A stretch of DNA of 33,969 bases from Nitriliruptoraceae bacterium (lineage in GTDB: Bacteria; Actinomycetota; Nitriliruptoria; Nitriliruptorales; Nitriliruptoraceae): positions 1-33,969 of the forward strand of contig PWLR01000031.1 in the NCBI GenBank assembly GCA_003558435.1, written 5' to 3'. This document shows positions 1-7,510 of this stretch, piece by piece; position 1 is the first letter of the stretch; every line of letters starts with the position of its first letter. Under the pieces are notes generated by a model. That model searched no databases and was not told the origin of the DNA. It worked only from the letters and a program-made list of their open reading frames with translations. The position numbers and the translations under genes were made by a program.

Positions 1-74
1 ACCGTATCGATGTCGGGGTACGCACCGAGGACCTGCACTTCTTCGACCCCGAATCCGGCGCCGCACTGCGCTGA
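1..74 (+). CDS. 3' end of a MalK/UgpC-type sugar ABC transporter ATP-binding protein (partial)
   Basis: Only the last 23 codons are present. They read to a TGA at 72-74 and end ...RTEDLHFFDPESGAALR. An H-F-F-D-P-E-S-G ending is typical of the C-terminal OB-fold tail of MalK/UgpC/MsmK ATPases, where the usual form is H-L-F-D-P-x-T-G. These ATPases couple ATP hydrolysis to CUT1 sugar permeases at the inner face of the membrane. The nearby CUT1 operon (SBP plus two permeases, 4526-8908) has no ATPase gene of its own, so this protein may serve it. The call rests on a short tail; the nucleotide-binding domain lies outside the window. Confidence 0.6.
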   Translation, partial: RIDVGVRTEDLHFFDPESGAALR

Positions 75-81
75 ACGACAC

Positions 82-139
82 GGCGCGCCGCGGCGCGCCA
101 TGTCCAGTGGCGGCCGTATCCTCGCCGGGTACGGCCGCC
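82..139. terminator. Palindrome plus hairpin after the ATPase gene
   Basis: An 18-bp perfect palindrome (82-99, GGCGCGCCGCGGCGCGCC) starts eight bases after the ATPase stop. A second inverted repeat follows, with 10-bp arms at 109-118 and 130-139 (GGCGGCCGTA / TACGGCCGCC) and an 11-nt loop. There is no T-run, as is common in high-GC actinobacterial terminators. It probably ends ATPase transcription before the next gene. A role as an mRNA-stabilising structure is also possible. Confidence 0.5.
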
Positions 140-174
140 GAAGCTGGTGGGAGCGTGGTCCCAGGAGGTCATAG

Positions 175-1530
175 GTGCGGTTCCAGCTCACCGCTCGCAC
201 CGGGCACCCGGATTTCCTCGACCTTCCCTGGGACGAGCCGCTGGCCGAGTGGGAGCACGAACGTCTCATGGAGATGCCGATGGGCATCCACCGTCACGTC
301 GTGCGCACCGTCGCCTACGGCGATCGTTTCTACCACTTGAAGGAACTGCCGCGCCGGTACGCCGATCGCGAATGGACCTTCCTGCGCCACCTGAAGTCCG
401 AGGGGGTCCCCACCGTCGATGTGGTGGGGGTGGTGAGCCGACGCAACAACGCGGCCGGTGAGCGCCTGGACGCGGCGCTGATCACCGAACACCTCGAGTA
501 CTCGGTGCCCTACCGGTTGCTGTTCCTGCGTCAGGAACACCGCACCCTGCGCGATCCGATGCTGGATGCGCTGGTGCACCTGCTGGTGCGGATCCACCTC
601 AACGGCTTCTACTGGGGAGACTGCTCGCTGTCCAACACGCTGTTCCGTCGTGACGCCGGACGTCTGTCGGCCTATCTCGTGGATACCGAAACGGGCGAAC
701 TGCACGACGAGCTGTCGCGTGGCCAGCGCGAGATGGACGTCGATCTCGCCATCGAGAAGTGTGCCGGGGAGCTGCTCGACCTCCAGGCAGCGGGTGTGCT
801 CTCGCCGAACGTCGATGCCCTGGACCTCGGTGAGGAACTCCGCGATCGCTACGAGGCGCTGTGGGCCGAGCTCACCACCGAGGAGGTCTTCGCCGCCGAT
901 GAGCGCTACAAGATCCACGCCCGTCTGCGCCGCATCAACGAGATCGGCTACGACATCGACGAGCTCGAACTGATCCGGGACGAGGACGATCCCGGCACGA
1001 CCCGCATGCTGCTGAAGACCTCCGTGGTCGAGCCGGGTCGCTACCGACGGATCCTGCGCTCGCTCGTCGGGCTCGATGTGCAGGACAACCAGGCGCGCCG
1101 GTTGCTCAACGACATCCACAACTTCGGAGCCTGGCTCCAGCAGGCGGAGGGGCGTTCGCTACCGGAGAGCGTCATCGCCCACCGGTGGCTCGAGCGGTCG
1201 TTCGAACCGACCGTGGCGGCCGTTCCGGCCGAACTGCGCAGCCGGCGTGACGATGCGGAGATCTTCCACGAGGTGCTCGAGCACTGGCATCGTTGGTCCG
1301 CGGAGGAGGGCACCGACATCGAGCTTCGCGACGCCGCCGACCGCTACGTCCGTGAGGTGCTCACGGTGCTGCCCGAGGAACGTCTGGTCCCGCCCGCCGA
1401 AGGCGCGGACGAGGACGAGGACCTGGAGGGCTACCTCCCGGATCCGCTCGCCACCACCGGGGAGATGGAACCGATCGACGTGAGCGCCCCGCCGGCGACG
1501 AGCACCTCGGGTGACGAGCCGCAGGGTTGA
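175..1530 (+). CDS. DUF4032 family protein with kinase-like N-terminal half
   Basis: This gene encodes 451 residues from a GTG start. AGGAGGT at 163-169, five bases upstream, is a near-perfect ribosome binding site and fixes the start. The N-terminal half resembles a protein-kinase or LPS-kinase-like fold: K56 in a V-x-x-x-L-K-E-L strand, a catalytic-loop-like W-G-D-C-S-L-S-N at 148-154 (D149, N154), and D-T-E at 170-172 where the DFG would lie. The C-terminal half matches the DUF4032 pattern known from Actinomycetota, and the last 60 residues are acidic and probably disordered. No substrate is known for the family. The hydrolase gene converges from the other side, with 40 bp between the two stops. 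Confidence 0.75.
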   Translation: MRFQLTARTGHPDFLDLPWDEPLAEWEHERLMEMPMGIHRHVVRTVAYGDRFYHLKELPRRYADREWTFLRHLKSEGVPTVDVVGVVSRRNNAAGERLDAALITEHLEYSVPYRLLFLRQEHRTLRDPMLDALVHLLVRIHLNGFYWGDCSLSNTLFRRDAGRLSAYLVDTETGELHDELSRGQREMDVDLAIEKCAGELLDLQAAGVLSPNVDALDLGEELRDRYEALWAELTTEEVFAADERYKIHARLRRINEIGYDIDELELIRDEDDPGTTRMLLKTSVVEPGRYRRILRSLVGLDVQDNQARRLLNDIHNFGAWLQQAEGRSLPESVIAHRWLERSFEPTVAAVPAELRSRRDDAEIFHEVLEHWHRWSAEEGTDIELRDAADRYVREVLTVLPEERLVPPAEGADEDEDLEGYLPDPLATTGEMEPIDVSAPPATSTSGDEPQG

Positions 1531-1570
1531 CGATCGGTGCCGGCACGGCGTCCGGGGACCCGGCCACCAC

Positions 1571-2467
1571 CTAGTCGGGCAGTTGGTCGAGGAACGGTCG
1601 CATCAACCCGAGCAGCGCCTCCGGGCACTCCTCCTGGGGGGTGTGGCCACACTCGGGGATCACCTCGAACCGAGCGCCGGGGATCGCCCCGGCCGTGCGT
1701 CGGTTCCATCTCGGCGCGATGATGCCGTCCGACGCCCCGACCGTCAGCAGGGTCGGCACCCGGATCGCGTGCAGCACGTCGCGCAGGTCGGGTGGTGGCT
1801 CGGCGGTCACCAGTTCCCAGAACCCGCGCTCCCAACCCTCGACCCGGAGCATCCGCTGGTAGGGCTCCGCATGGTCGTCGGTCGCGAGGCTCGGGTCGTG
1901 CCAGGAGCGGCCGATCCGTGCCGCGGAGACGTCCCCGGCCAGTCGCTGGACGATCCGGGGTGCGAGCGCCCGCGCCTGGGGCGTGCGTAGCAGTGGACGC
2001 AGCCGTGATGGCGGTCCCACGTCGCCGGTGACGGCGGGGCTGATCAGCACCAGTCCGCGGACCCGTTCGGGCTGCTGGCGGTACATCTCCAGCACGTTGG
2101 TCCCCCCGGCGGACGAGCCGACCAGGACCGCGCGTTCGACGCCGAGGTGGTCCAGCAGTTGCCATCCGATGCGTGCCGAGGCATCCCGGGTGTAGGGGTT
2201 GGTGCCGTCCCAGCGGGACCGCGGTGGGCGCTCCGTGAGTCCGAAACCGGGACGGTCGAACGCGACGGGGAAGTGGTCGTCCGCGAGGCCGGCCATGACG
2301 GTGCGCCACGTCGGGGTGCTGCCGTAGAAGTGATGCGAGAGCAGCACCGCGTCGTTGCCCGGGTCGCCTCGGACCTCGTGGTGCACCTCGATCCCGGCCA
2401 GACGCTCGAAGCGACTAGTCGTGTACCCGAGCTCACGAGCCGGGTGCAGGGTGGTGGTGTCGGGCAC
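1571..2467 (-). CDS. Alpha/beta-fold hydrolase
   Basis: This gene encodes 298 residues from a GTG start, with AGGAAAGG at 2474-2481 as a well-placed ribosome binding site. The catalytic triad can be read directly: Ser119 in G-S-S-A-G (117-121), Asp247 in G-A-S-D-G, and His275 in C-G-H-T-P. The strand before the oxyanion loop reads L-L-S-H-H-F-Y-G-S, in place of the usual H-G-x-P. F-D-R-P-G-F-G at 70-76 is typical of the family. A cytoplasmic esterase, epoxide-hydrolase-like or C-C hydrolase activity is possible, but the substrate cannot be inferred. It is divergent from metG and is probably transcribed alone. Confidence 0.85.
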   Translation of the reverse strand: MPDTTTLHPARELGYTTSRFERLAGIEVHHEVRGDPGNDAVLLSHHFYGSTPTWRTVMAGLADDHFPVAFDRPGFGLTERPPRSRWDGTNPYTRDASARIGWQLLDHLGVERAVLVGSSAGGTNVLEMYRQQPERVRGLVLISPAVTGDVGPPSRLRPLLRTPQARALAPRIVQRLAGDVSAARIGRSWHDPSLATDDHAEPYQRMLRVEGWERGFWELVTAEPPPDLRDVLHAIRVPTLLTVGASDGIIAPRWNRRTAGAIPGARFEVIPECGHTPQEECPEALLGLMRPFLDQLPD

Positions 2468-2731
2468 GGTGAGCCTTTCCTGACCGCGGGCCTGACCGAG
2501 GGTGGAGATGTACTCAGCGGTCCGTCAGCACGCGTTCGTACCCGAGTGGTGTCACGGTTGCCTGGCTCCACGGCCAACGTTCGTTCACCCCCGCTGACCG
2601 GGGCGGTCGGGTATCGACGGCGCCCGTTGGTCGGGCGTACCACCGGGCCGCACCACGGGGGCACGGATCGGGGCTCGTCAGCGCCGGCGTGGCCTGCGGG
2701 TCGGCTGCCGACGCTGGGTAGGCTTGGGCCC
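2468..2731. other. Divergent intergenic region between hydrolase and metG
   Basis: These 264 bases hold no convincing gene. They contain the hydrolase ribosome binding site at the left end and the metG -10 element at the right end. I see no riboswitch, T-box-like structure or long repeat here. Confidence 0.5.
2719..2724 (+). promoter_or_regulatory. -10 element for leaderless metG
   Basis: TAGGCT ends seven bases before the metG ATG, so transcription should start at or within a base or two of the start codon. There is no Shine-Dalgarno sequence between them. The -35 region is weak. The same layout recurs at galT, azlC and the gene starting at 25605. Confidence 0.55.
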
Positions 2732-4408
2732 ATGACTGCTTCCGAGACCCCTTCCGCCGGCCCCCGACACGTCCTCGTGGCGGTCGCTTGGCCGTACGCC
2801 AACGGCTCGCTGCACCTGGGCCACATGGCGGGTGCCTACCTGCCGGCTGACATCTTCGCCAGGTACCACCGCATCAGCGGTAACCGGGTGCTGATGGTCT
2901 CGGGTTCCGACACCCACGGCACGCCGATCACGGTGCGGGCGGACCAGGAAGGCGTCAGCCCGGCCGAGATCGCCGAGCGCTACCACCCGGAGTTCCTGGC
3001 CTACTGGGAAGAGCTCGGGATCTCGTTCGACCTGTTCACCTCCACGATGACCGACAACCATCGTGACGTGACCCACGAGATGTTCCGCGCCCTGCGCGAC
3101 AACGGGTACGTCGAGCCGCGGACCACCGATCAGTTCTACGACCCGGTCGCCGAACGGTTCCTGCCCGACCGCTACGTGGTCGGCACCTGCCCGCACTGCG
3201 GCGCGACCGATGCCCGTGGCGATCAGTGCGACACCTGTGGCAAGACGCTCGACCCGATCGATCTCGGCTCGCCGCGCTCGAAGCTCACCGACGCCGCCCC
3301 GGAGATGCGTCCGACCGAGCACTACTTCATCCTGCTCTCCAAACTGCAGGCCGAGGTGGCCGCCTGGCTGGAGGGTCGGGAGGGCTGGCGCAGCCACGTC
3401 ATCAACTGGGCGCAGGGGTTCGTGAAGGAAGGTCTGCACGACCGGGCGATCACCCGGGACCTCGCCTGGGGCGTGCCGCTGCCCGACGACGCCGAGCTCG
3501 ACTCGCCCAACGACAAGCGGATCTACGTCTGGTTCGAGGCCGTGATCGGCTACCTCTCGGCCTCCAAGGAGTGGGCGCAGCTCCAAGGCGATCCGGACGC
3601 GTGGAAGGCCTGGTGGGAGGATCCCTCGGCGGAGTCCTACTACTTCATCGGCAAGGACAACATCCCGTTCCACGCGGTCTACTGGCCGGCCCAACTGATG
3701 GGTGCCGGCACGCTCCAGCTCCCCACCAACGTCCCGGCCAACCAGTACGTGACGTTCAAGGGCGCGAAGGCGTCCAAGTCGCTCGGTGTCGGCAAGTCGG
3801 TGCTCGAGTACCTCGACGACTACCAGCCCGACACCCTGCGCTACGCCCTGGCGACCAACCTGCCCGAGTACAACGACGTGGACCTCACCGAGGACGAGAT
3901 GGTGCGCCGCGTCAACGACGAACTGGTCGCGACGTGGGGAAACCTGGTCAACCGGGTGCTGGCCATGACCAACAAGAACTTCGAGGGCCTGGTGCCCGAG
4001 CCGGGGGCGCTCGACGAGCGCGACCACGACGTGCTGGCCACGGTCGACGCACGGCTGGCGGCAGCCGGCGAGCAACTGGAACGTGTCGAGTTGCGCGCAG
4101 CGGTCAAGGAAGCCATGGGTGGTGCCCAGGCGGTCAACATCTACCTCAACGCCCTCGAGCCGTGGAAGACCGCCAAGACCGACCGGGACCGCACGGCCAC
4201 GACCCTGTGGACCGCGCTGCAGGCCATCAACGGGCTGAAGGTCGCGTTCGCGCCGTTCGTGCCGTTCTCGTGCGAGACGCTGCACACGCTGCTCGGTGGT
4301 GAGGGCGAGCTCGCGGGTGAGGGATGGCGACGCCACGAGGTCGCGGTCGGCACCGCGCTCGGTGCCCCGACCCCGATGTTCCGCAAGATCGAGCTCACCG
4401 AGGCGTAG
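2732..4408 (+). CDS. metG: Methionyl-tRNA synthetase
   Basis: This gene encodes 558 residues. The enzyme charges initiator and elongator tRNA-Met in the cytoplasm. Class I signatures are present: H-L-G-H at 28-31 (HIGH box) after W-P-Y-A-N-G, S-G-S-D-T-H-G-T-P-I near 57-66, and K-A-S-K-S at 346-350 (KMSKS box). A zinc knuckle of the four-cysteine type has C-P-H-C at 153-156 and C-D-T-C at 166-169. The C-terminal anticodon-binding helical domain ends the protein, with no appended dimerisation domain. The open frame extends far upstream, but homology begins just after the ATG at 2732, and the -10 box there supports a leaderless start. Confidence 0.95.
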   Translation: MTASETPSAGPRHVLVAVAWPYANGSLHLGHMAGAYLPADIFARYHRISGNRVLMVSGSDTHGTPITVRADQEGVSPAEIAERYHPEFLAYWEELGISFDLFTSTMTDNHRDVTHEMFRALRDNGYVEPRTTDQFYDPVAERFLPDRYVVGTCPHCGATDARGDQCDTCGKTLDPIDLGSPRSKLTDAAPEMRPTEHYFILLSKLQAEVAAWLEGREGWRSHVINWAQGFVKEGLHDRAITRDLAWGVPLPDDAELDSPNDKRIYVWFEAVIGYLSASKEWAQLQGDPDAWKAWWEDPSAESYYFIGKDNIPFHAVYWPAQLMGAGTLQLPTNVPANQYVTFKGAKASKSLGVGKSVLEYLDDYQPDTLRYALATNLPEYNDVDLTEDEMVRRVNDELVATWGNLVNRVLAMTNKNFEGLVPEPGALDERDHDVLATVDARLAAAGEQLERVELRAAVKEAMGGAQAVNIYLNALEPWKTAKTDRDRTATTLWTALQAINGLKVAFAPFVPFSCETLHTLLGGEGELAGEGWRRHEVAVGTALGAPTPMFRKIELTEA

Positions 4409-4435
4409 CTGCCGCGGGGCTCGCTCCGGCGGCTC

Positions 4436-4490
4436 CCGGGGCGGTGTGGGCGGTTGTGCCGGCTGACCGGCGAGTATGCCCACGCCCCGG
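4436..4490. terminator. Bidirectional terminator between metG and the transporter operon
   Basis: A long imperfect hairpin sits between the convergent stops. The outer stem pairs CCGGGGC (4436-4442) with GCCCCGG (4484-4490). It continues with GTGGGC (4446-4451) and GCCCAC (4478-4483), leaving a 3-nt bulge. A small inner hairpin, GCCGG-ctga-CCGGC, lies at 4458-4471. The structure can serve both strands. Confidence 0.6.
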
Positions 4491-4525
4491 CGGCGACCGG
4501 CGGCGACCTGGGGCCGAGCCCGCGG

Positions 4526-5725
4526 CTACTTGATCCCCGAGGTGGCCACGTTCTCCACGAAGTAGCGCTGCGCGAGCACGAACACCGTGACCGGCACGGC
4601 GATCGCGATCACGACGCCGGCCAGGATCAGGTTCGGGGTGTCCGAGGCGCGACCGCCCAGCTGCTGGAGCGAGACGGTCAACACGTGGTTGTCGGCGTTG
4701 CCGGCGCTGATCACGATGAACGGCCAGATGAAGCTGTTCCAGGCGTACAGGAACATGAACGTCGACAGCGTGGCGATCGCCGGCATGGACAGCGGTACGA
4801 AGATGCGCCACAGCGTCGTCCAGCGTGAGGCGCCGTCGATCACCGCGGCTTCCTCGAGGTCCTTGGGGATCGACACGAAGAACTGCCGGATCAGGAACGT
4901 GCCGTAGGCGTTGAAGAAGAACGGGAACACCAACGCTGCCAGCGAGTTGACCCAGCCGAGTGCCACCATCAGCTGGTACAGCGGGATGATCAGGATCACG
5001 AACGGCACCATGATCGAGCCGATGTAGACCAGGAACATCGCATCGCGCCCGGGGAACTCGATACGTGCGAACGCGTAGCCGCCCAGGATCGAGCTCAGCA
5101 CGGTGCCGCCCACCACCAGCAGGGTGACCAGCACCGTGTTGGTCAGGCTCCGGTCGAGGTTCTGCAACTCGACGACCTGCCGGAAGTTGGAGGTCTGCGC
5201 GGAGAGCGTGTCGACCTGCTGCGCCGTGCGGACGTTCGCGCCGACGACGTCGCCCGGGTCCTCCACCGAGGCGAACCGCCCTTCGGTGGTCGTCCCGAGT
5301 TGCACCATCCCCACGACATCGCCGTCGACCGGGACGTCGAACAGGGGCTCCTCCTCGCCGTCGATGACCACCGTCTCGGTGTCCATGAAGCCACCACGAC
5401 GTTCCACCTCGTCGACCTGGGCGTTGACGCGGGCGTCGAGGTCATCGGGCGGCGCGAACACCCCGATGGCGACGGTCTCGAGCAGGACACGCTCCTCGCC
5501 CTCGATGAGGAACACCGGCTCCTGCTCACCGTCGACCTCGACGGTCTCCTGGCTGTAGGGCAGCAGCCGGGGCGGGAAGCGGAAGATGTCGCTGGCCTCC
5601 TTCAGCGAGCCGAACGCGACCACGGCGAACGGGAACACCATGATGATCCCGAAGGTGCTCAGGGCGGTGTAGAGCCCGATGCGCTCGACGAGCTTGCGAC
5701 GCTTCGATCCGGTGACCACGGCCAT
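4526..5725 (-). CDS. CUT1 sugar ABC transporter permease, MalG-like, with large external insert
   Basis: This gene encodes 399 residues; MalG-type permeases are usually about 280. It has a first membrane helix at about 17-39 and the core helices from about 195 to the end. The EAA loop that docks the ATPase reads E-E-A-A-V-I-D-G-A-S at 291-300. The extra length is an acidic segment at about 60-180 between helices 1 and 2, predicted to be outside the membrane. It contains two similar strands, V-D-G-E-Q-E-P-V-F (64-72) and I-D-G-E-E-E-P-L-F (121-129), which suggests an internal duplication. It is the last gene of the operon, starting four bases after the MalF-like stop. The insert may contact the binding protein, as the MalF P2 loop does in E. 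coli; that is inference. Confidence 0.9.
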   Translation of the reverse strand: MAVVTGSKRRKLVERIGLYTALSTFGIIMVFPFAVVAFGSLKEASDIFRFPPRLLPYSQETVEVDGEQEPVFLIEGEERVLLETVAIGVFAPPDDLDARVNAQVDEVERRGGFMDTETVVIDGEEEPLFDVPVDGDVVGMVQLGTTTEGRFASVEDPGDVVGANVRTAQQVDTLSAQTSNFRQVVELQNLDRSLTNTVLVTLLVVGGTVLSSILGGYAFARIEFPGRDAMFLVYIGSIMVPFVILIIPLYQLMVALGWVNSLAALVFPFFFNAYGTFLIRQFFVSIPKDLEEAAVIDGASRWTTLWRIFVPLSMPAIATLSTFMFLYAWNSFIWPFIVISAGNADNHVLTVSLQQLGGRASDTPNLILAGVVIAIAVPVTVFVLAQRYFVENVATSGIK

Positions 5726-5729
5726 CGCT

Positions 5730-7391
5730 CTAGCCTTCCGCTTCGGCGCGTTGTCGCCGGAACTGCACCAGCGTGAACGCGAAGATCAACACGAACAGCA
5801 CCCATGCCACAGCGGAGGCGTACCCGAACGAGAACCGCCGGAAGCCCTGCTCGTAGAGGTAGACGACCGGGGTGAGGGTGGAGTTCTGCGGCCCGCCACC
5901 GATCGGTGTGGTGGTCGGGAACAGCACCACGTTCTCGCCGAACAGTTGCAGGGTCAGGATGCCGGTGGACGCGACCACGAAGAAGGTCGTCGGGCGAAGC
6001 GCCGGGAGGGTGATGTTGCGGAACCGCTGCCACCGGTTGGCGCCATCCAGCATCGCGGCCTCGTGCAGGGTGTTGTCGACCCCCTGGAGGCCCGCGAGGA
6101 ACAGCACCGCGTTGTAGCCGATGAACATCCACGAGAACACGATCACCAACGAGAACAGCGCGATGTCGGCGTCCGAGAGCCACTGCAGCCGCGGATCGGC
6201 GAACTGCGGCAGTAGCGGCAAGCGGTTCAGGAACGCGATGACCGCACTGATGATGTAGTTCAACCACCCGATGGTCGAGTCGAACAGTTGGCGCCAGATG
6301 AGCGCGACCGCGACCACCCCCGCGATCGAGGGGATGAAGTAGATGGCGCGGAAGACCTTGATGAACGGGGCCTTGGAGTTCAGCAACGTCGCGAGGAACA
6401 GCGCCGGGATCGTCGACAGCGGCAGCGCGAACGCGGTGAAGAACACGATGTTGCGGATCGACTGCCAGAACAACGGATCCCGGGCGCCGATCACGACGTT
6501 GCCGAGGCTGAACCACGGTTGGTAGCCGGCGGCGAGGGCAGCGCTGGCGGACTCGCCGGCGCCGACCACCGCGACGTTCAGACCCAGGATCTGCGCGTAG
6601 TTGGCGAGTCCCACGAACACCGGCTCGCCGAACGCGTCCCACTCGGTCAACGAGACGAACAGGCTGAACAGCAACGGCCCGGCGAAGAACGCGACGAACC
6701 CCAGCGCGTTGGGGGAGACGAACAGCAACCCGTCCAACGTGCGGGTCGTCCGGTTCTTGACGTCCATCTCGAGTGCGACGTCGGTCTGGAAGGTCCGCCA
6801 GGCGAGGTAGCCGCTCGCGAGTGCGATGGTGAGGAAGCCGAGTTGCAGGGGTTGGAGGGTCCTGGCCACGAACGTGGCGACACCCGGCAGGATGCCGACA
6901 GCGACCAGCATGGCGGCGATGGCCGCGTAGGCCACGTAACGCGCGTACTTGCGCGTGGTGACCAGCTTGTTGTTCTGCTCACCCCAGCCGGTGACGACCC
7001 AGGCAGCGATGGCCACGATGCCGAACGGGATGCCGCGGCCGAAGGTCTCGCCGAGCGCGTCCAGGCCGACGAAGATGCGGTTGACGTGCAGCAGCAGCAG
7101 GACCGCACCGAGGAACGTGAGGTAGTCGGCGGCCAGCGACAGCGACCGGCCGACCGGTCGCCCCCGGGCCAGACCGACGATCGCTCCCAGGTCGAGCGCG
7201 ACCAGGGTGAGTGCGGCGGCGTTGGCGGCGATCGACGCCGGACCCTCGAGCGTCGCACTGGTCGTGGCGAACCACAGAGCGGTGCCGGATGCCAGGAGGT
7301 GCAGCACGCGCCAGGCGAGCACCACCGTCAACCACTTGGATGCCTCGAGCAACCGGGGTAACCGGAAGCTCGGCAACGAGATCGCCGTCAT
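5730..7391 (-). CDS. CUT1 sugar ABC transporter permease, MalF-like, with N-terminal membrane extension
   Basis: This gene encodes 553 residues. The conserved permease begins near residue 215 (T-L-D-G-L-L-F-V-S-P-N), where most MalF-like proteins start, and carries the EAA loop H-E-A-A-M-L-D-G-A-N at 443-452. Residues 1-205 form an extra membrane domain with about five or six hydrophobic segments (roughly 18-42, 53-76, 88-110, 118-138, 152-176, 183-200). A conserved-looking polar stretch, E-Q-N-N-K-L-V-T-T-R-K, follows the fourth. The gene lies between the binding-protein gene and the MalG-like gene. Two strong hairpins upstream (7408-7483) may lower permease expression relative to the binding protein. 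Confidence 0.9.
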   Translation of the reverse strand: MTAISLPSFRLPRLLEASKWLTVVLAWRVLHLLASGTALWFATTSATLEGPASIAANAAALTLVALDLGAIVGLARGRPVGRSLSLAADYLTFLGAVLLLLHVNRIFVGLDALGETFGRGIPFGIVAIAAWVVTGWGEQNNKLVTTRKYARYVAYAAIAAMLVAVGILPGVATFVARTLQPLQLGFLTIALASGYLAWRTFQTDVALEMDVKNRTTRTLDGLLFVSPNALGFVAFFAGPLLFSLFVSLTEWDAFGEPVFVGLANYAQILGLNVAVVGAGESASAALAAGYQPWFSLGNVVIGARDPLFWQSIRNIVFFTAFALPLSTIPALFLATLLNSKAPFIKVFRAIYFIPSIAGVVAVALIWRQLFDSTIGWLNYIISAVIAFLNRLPLLPQFADPRLQWLSDADIALFSLVIVFSWMFIGYNAVLFLAGLQGVDNTLHEAAMLDGANRWQRFRNITLPALRPTTFFVVASTGILTLQLFGENVVLFPTTTPIGGGPQNSTLTPVVYLYEQGFRRFSFGYASAVAWVLFVLIFAFTLVQFRRQRAEAEG

Positions 7392-7407
7392 CGAATGTCC
7401 TCCGCCT

Positions 7408-7447
7408 CAGGCGTCGTCAGTGACCGGTCAGCCGCTGACGACGCCTG
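7408..7447. terminator. First intercistronic hairpin between binding protein and permeases
   Basis: Perfect 13-bp arms, CAGGCGTCGTCAG (7408-7420) and CTGACGACGCCTG (7435-7447), enclose a 14-nt loop. The hairpin lies 17 bases upstream of the MalF-like start and may act as an attenuator or mRNA stabiliser. Confidence 0.55.
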
Positions 7448-7451
7448 AAGC

Positions 7452-7483
7452 TTGGGGCGGCCCACACCTGTGGGCCGCCCCAA
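7452..7483. terminator. Second intercistronic hairpin, just after the binding-protein stop
   Basis: A 15-bp perfect inverted repeat has arms TTGGGGCGGCCCACA (7452-7466) and its complement (7469-7483), leaving a 2-base gap that would open to a small loop. It follows the binding-protein stop by 27 bases. Such structures often cause partial termination or 3' end protection, so that more binding protein than permease is made. Confidence 0.6.
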
Positions 7484-7510
7484 CGCGTCATCCGAACGGG
7501 GTCCGTATGC

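Noticed and set aside
2678..4483. A 601-codon minus-strand open frame
   Set aside because: It is antisense to metG, which has all class I synthetase motifs.
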